64,000 bases of DNA, taken from NCBI GenBank assembly GCA_022749755.1, contig CM040443.1, positions 8,281,744-8,345,743 of the forward strand. The letters are read 5' to 3'. The stretch's first letter is position 1, and each line of letters starts with the position of its first letter. Shown here one piece after another: positions 61,561 through 64,000 of the stretch. The DNA is from Azadirachta indica. Lineage: Eukaryota; Streptophyta; Magnoliopsida; Sapindales; Meliaceae. Both the position numbers and the translations under genes were made by a program. A model generated the notes under the pieces. The model was not told the DNA's origin and searched no databases. It saw only the letters and a program-made list of their open reading frames with translations.

Positions 61561-63435
61561 TTATCCAACGAGTCCCCTTTGATTTTTCTAAATTTCATTG
61601 TTCCTTTTTTTCTTAAACAAAACCTTTCCTTTTTCTTCTATTTACGAAAAACCCACCTCGTATTTTGACAATTCTCTTTTTATTCTTAATCAATACGTAT
61701 GATTTAGATTATATTACAGGTAAGCTCAATGCTTTCTCGTTGTTTAAGAAAAAAATATATATATATTATTGTACTACTAAAACTGATGTCATGTTGTTTA
61801 TCACGTGAGAAAGAGATAAATTCAGATTCTTTTAATTGAAATTTAAAAATTATTAACATATTTCTCACAATCAAGAATTTATTTTAGCTGATAATAAAAT
61901 ACCATTGTTATTATTATTACTAAGTATACATCTTAAAAAATATATTTTAAATACATATATTAACAAATACTTATACACATGCATGTGTGTATTTATTTAC
62001 ATATGCATATATAATAGTATCAAGTGTTTAAACTCTTATACAAAATAATATGGGATTGTTATCTTGTTATTTCATGTTATATGTATTTTTTTTTAATCTC
62101 ATAAGAATATAAAAGAAATCATAATGTTCATTTATGCAAATGAATTTATATAATTAAGGTTGTTTATATATTATAAAAGGAATTCTGTCCGTATTATTGT
62201 GTTATGCTAGCTAAGAAAAGTTAGTTAATTAATAGAAATTGAAAAAATTATTAGTTTTTTTTTTTTTTTTTAAAGTATCACAGTATATGTAAAAGTACTT
62301 AGACATATTCTTATAAAATATATAAATAACCCTAATAATTAAGGTACATTCTTATTATTAATTAGAAGGCAAATTACCAATTGGTTTGGTGGCGATTTTG
62401 GCATTGCAACTCTCTACCAACCTAACAATATAATAGATTAATTAATGTTTCATGTAAAACACGTATTTACTCGTCACAAGATCATTATTTTGCTTTTGTT
62501 TCCTATTTCCCTAGTTAAAAAGAAGACAAGTACATATGTTTAGACATTAAGCTAAGCAGTTTATTGGATTTATGACAAATGCCACGCTTTCCTCTCTTTG
62601 TCAGGCTATTTAGGGTATGAAAGTTTGGCAAATTTAATTAGTCCTTTAATTTAAGTCTTTAGCTCCACAATCTTTAGTCTTTGTTATCAAGCAAACAATA
62701 ACTTTTAAGATTTCAACTCATCTTTTTAATTATAATATATTACCCAAATATATATTAAATCTGAAGATAAATAAAATTCGAGTCTTGAATTTTTATATGA
62801 TCAAAATCTTTTACTAATTGGGACACCCGCACAAGATATGATATTTTATGTCATAATAATATGCATATGCTGATGAAAGCATTTGCATAGTTGCTTATGT
62901 AATGAAAAAACGTATATTTTTTTTAATTCTGCGATTACTTGTCAAAACTATAAGCTCGTATACAAATAGCTGGGTTACAAATTTCAATCCCCTGTTTTAT
63001 ATATTTATTTAATTAATTAATGGCCGACCAAAAAGGATAACATGTTTACAGCAGGAGAAGGTAGTGCTGCTTAATTAAAATATTATATATATTTTAATAC
63101 ATTGATTACGACAAGCCGGAGCTTCGTAACCACAAGACTATGTCAAAAGCTTATTTGCTGTAGACAAGAAATTAATTAATTAATTTCACTTTGTGTGTTT
63201 GAATTTATATATAATTAAGACTATTTGGATATGACAACTCCCAAAACTCATGTGGGCTTTCAGTGCTTGTCATTATTAGTTATGCATTCGTTACTGTTAC
63301 TATTCTGGTGCAAGACAGATATTTTGGAAGACAAAAAAAGGAACAAAACTCATGGTTAGGACTTTTTTTTAAATAAAATCTGTTATTATTACAACTAGAA
63401 TGGAGTGTAACTCACTGCAAACGTCTACGCACGTA
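61561..63435. other. AT-rich intergenic DNA
   Basis: No gene, hairpin or element recognised. It contains short (TA)n tracts, poly-T near 62256-62271 and TTAATTAA-type palindromes around 63010 and 63175. Confidence 0.5.
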
Positions 63436-64000
63436 AAGTTGGGAAACAAATCCATTAAGTTAAAAGAATAACTTACCCTAGAGCTTTAGGTACACAAAAG
63501 GCTTTATATAAAATAAACCCATAACTTGTAGGAATAATTAATAAATAAATCTGTAAATTGTAAGAATAACTCATTCCAGAGGTTTATGATAAAGGTGCGA
63601 AGTAAACCCATAAGTTGTGAAATAATCTTAAACCCATCCCCATAAGTTATAAGAATAACTCACTTTAAAAGTTTAAGTACACAAAAGTTTTATGTGAAAC
63701 AAACTCATAAGTTGTAAATCTATAAATAACAAATAAATTTATAAGTTATGGGAATAATTTCAAATCCATTCCTACACACACAAAGGTGCGAGACAAACTT
63801 ACAAGTTGTGAAAATAATTTTAAACTCACTCTCATAAGTTGTAAGAATAACTCACCCTAAAAATTTAAACGCATAAAAGTTTTGTGTGAAATAAACCCAC
63901 AGGTTGATGGTTTACGAATAACTAACAAACAAATCTACAAGTTATGAGAATAACTTACTTTAGAGGTTTATACACATAAAGGTGCGAGACAAATTCACAA
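63436..64000. repeat. Tandem repeat with about 188-bp period, running off the window
   Basis: The block AAGTT(G/A)(T/A)AAGAATAACT(C/T)AC recurs at about 63459, 63646 and 63836, giving a period of 187-190 bp. Between these a diverged half-copy recurs at about 94 bp (near 63558, 63744 and 63930). A GGTGCGAGACAAA-like block (63593, 63784, 63980) marks the second half of each unit. The array is thus a dimeric minisatellite or satellite of at least three units, and it continues past the right edge. Confidence 0.85.

Noticed and set aside
1..64000. tRNA, rRNA, CRISPR, bacterial operons or viral integrations
   Set aside because: No tRNA arm pattern, rRNA core or regularly spaced repeat array was seen, and all genes are plant nuclear genes with introns.

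Overview
The window is nuclear DNA of a eudicot plant. It is AT-rich, has GT-AG introns, long gene-poor stretches, many (TA)n and other microsatellites, and only plant gene families. Gene content and order match one block of Arabidopsis chromosome 1 (endosulfine, SAM methyltransferase, EXPA1, MIKC* MADS, MYB105, Dof/CDF5, recalled as about At1g69510 to At1g69570), so a rosid is likely. The species cannot be fixed from the sequence alone.

Layout. 0.1-0.25 kb: a MIR169 hairpin (-). 1.7-2.9 kb: endosulfine/ARPP-19 protein (+). 5.1-8.5 kb: four-KH-domain RNA-binding protein (-). 9.7-11.06 kb: a 1.35-kb foldback-type element built almost wholly of GGGTAAGGC/GCCTTACCC subrepeats, ending 200 bp before the start codon of a chloroplast-type methyltransferase (+, 11.3-13.0 kb). 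15.2-17.1 kb: RING-type zinc finger protein (+). 17.1-28.9 kb: gene-poor DNA with a 2.19-kb LTR retrotransposon (-) that keeps only a broken gag. 29.2-30.2 kb: alpha-expansin EXPA1 (+). 36.0-39.1 kb: a ten-exon MIKC* MADS-box gene (-), head to head with an intronless mTERF gene (+, 40.0-40.9 kb). 41-49 kb: no gene seen. 49.5-51.3 kb: R2R3-MYB of the LOF/MYB105-MYB117 type (+). 52.8-53.3 kb: calmodulin-like protein (-). 57.8-60.2 kb: cycling DOF factor (-). 63.4-64.0 kb: the start of a tandem repeat with a period near 188 bp.

Roles. This is not a cluster of co-functioning genes. It is an ordinary euchromatic block with several developmental and flowering regulators (MIR169, MADS, MYB, CDF), a cell-wall loosening protein and organelle-targeted housekeeping genes. 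All gene models come from hand translation and splice-site reading. Exon borders were checked for GT/AG and frame, but no transcript or database evidence was available. The most unusual structures are the foldback element, the gag-only LTR element and the terminal tandem repeat.
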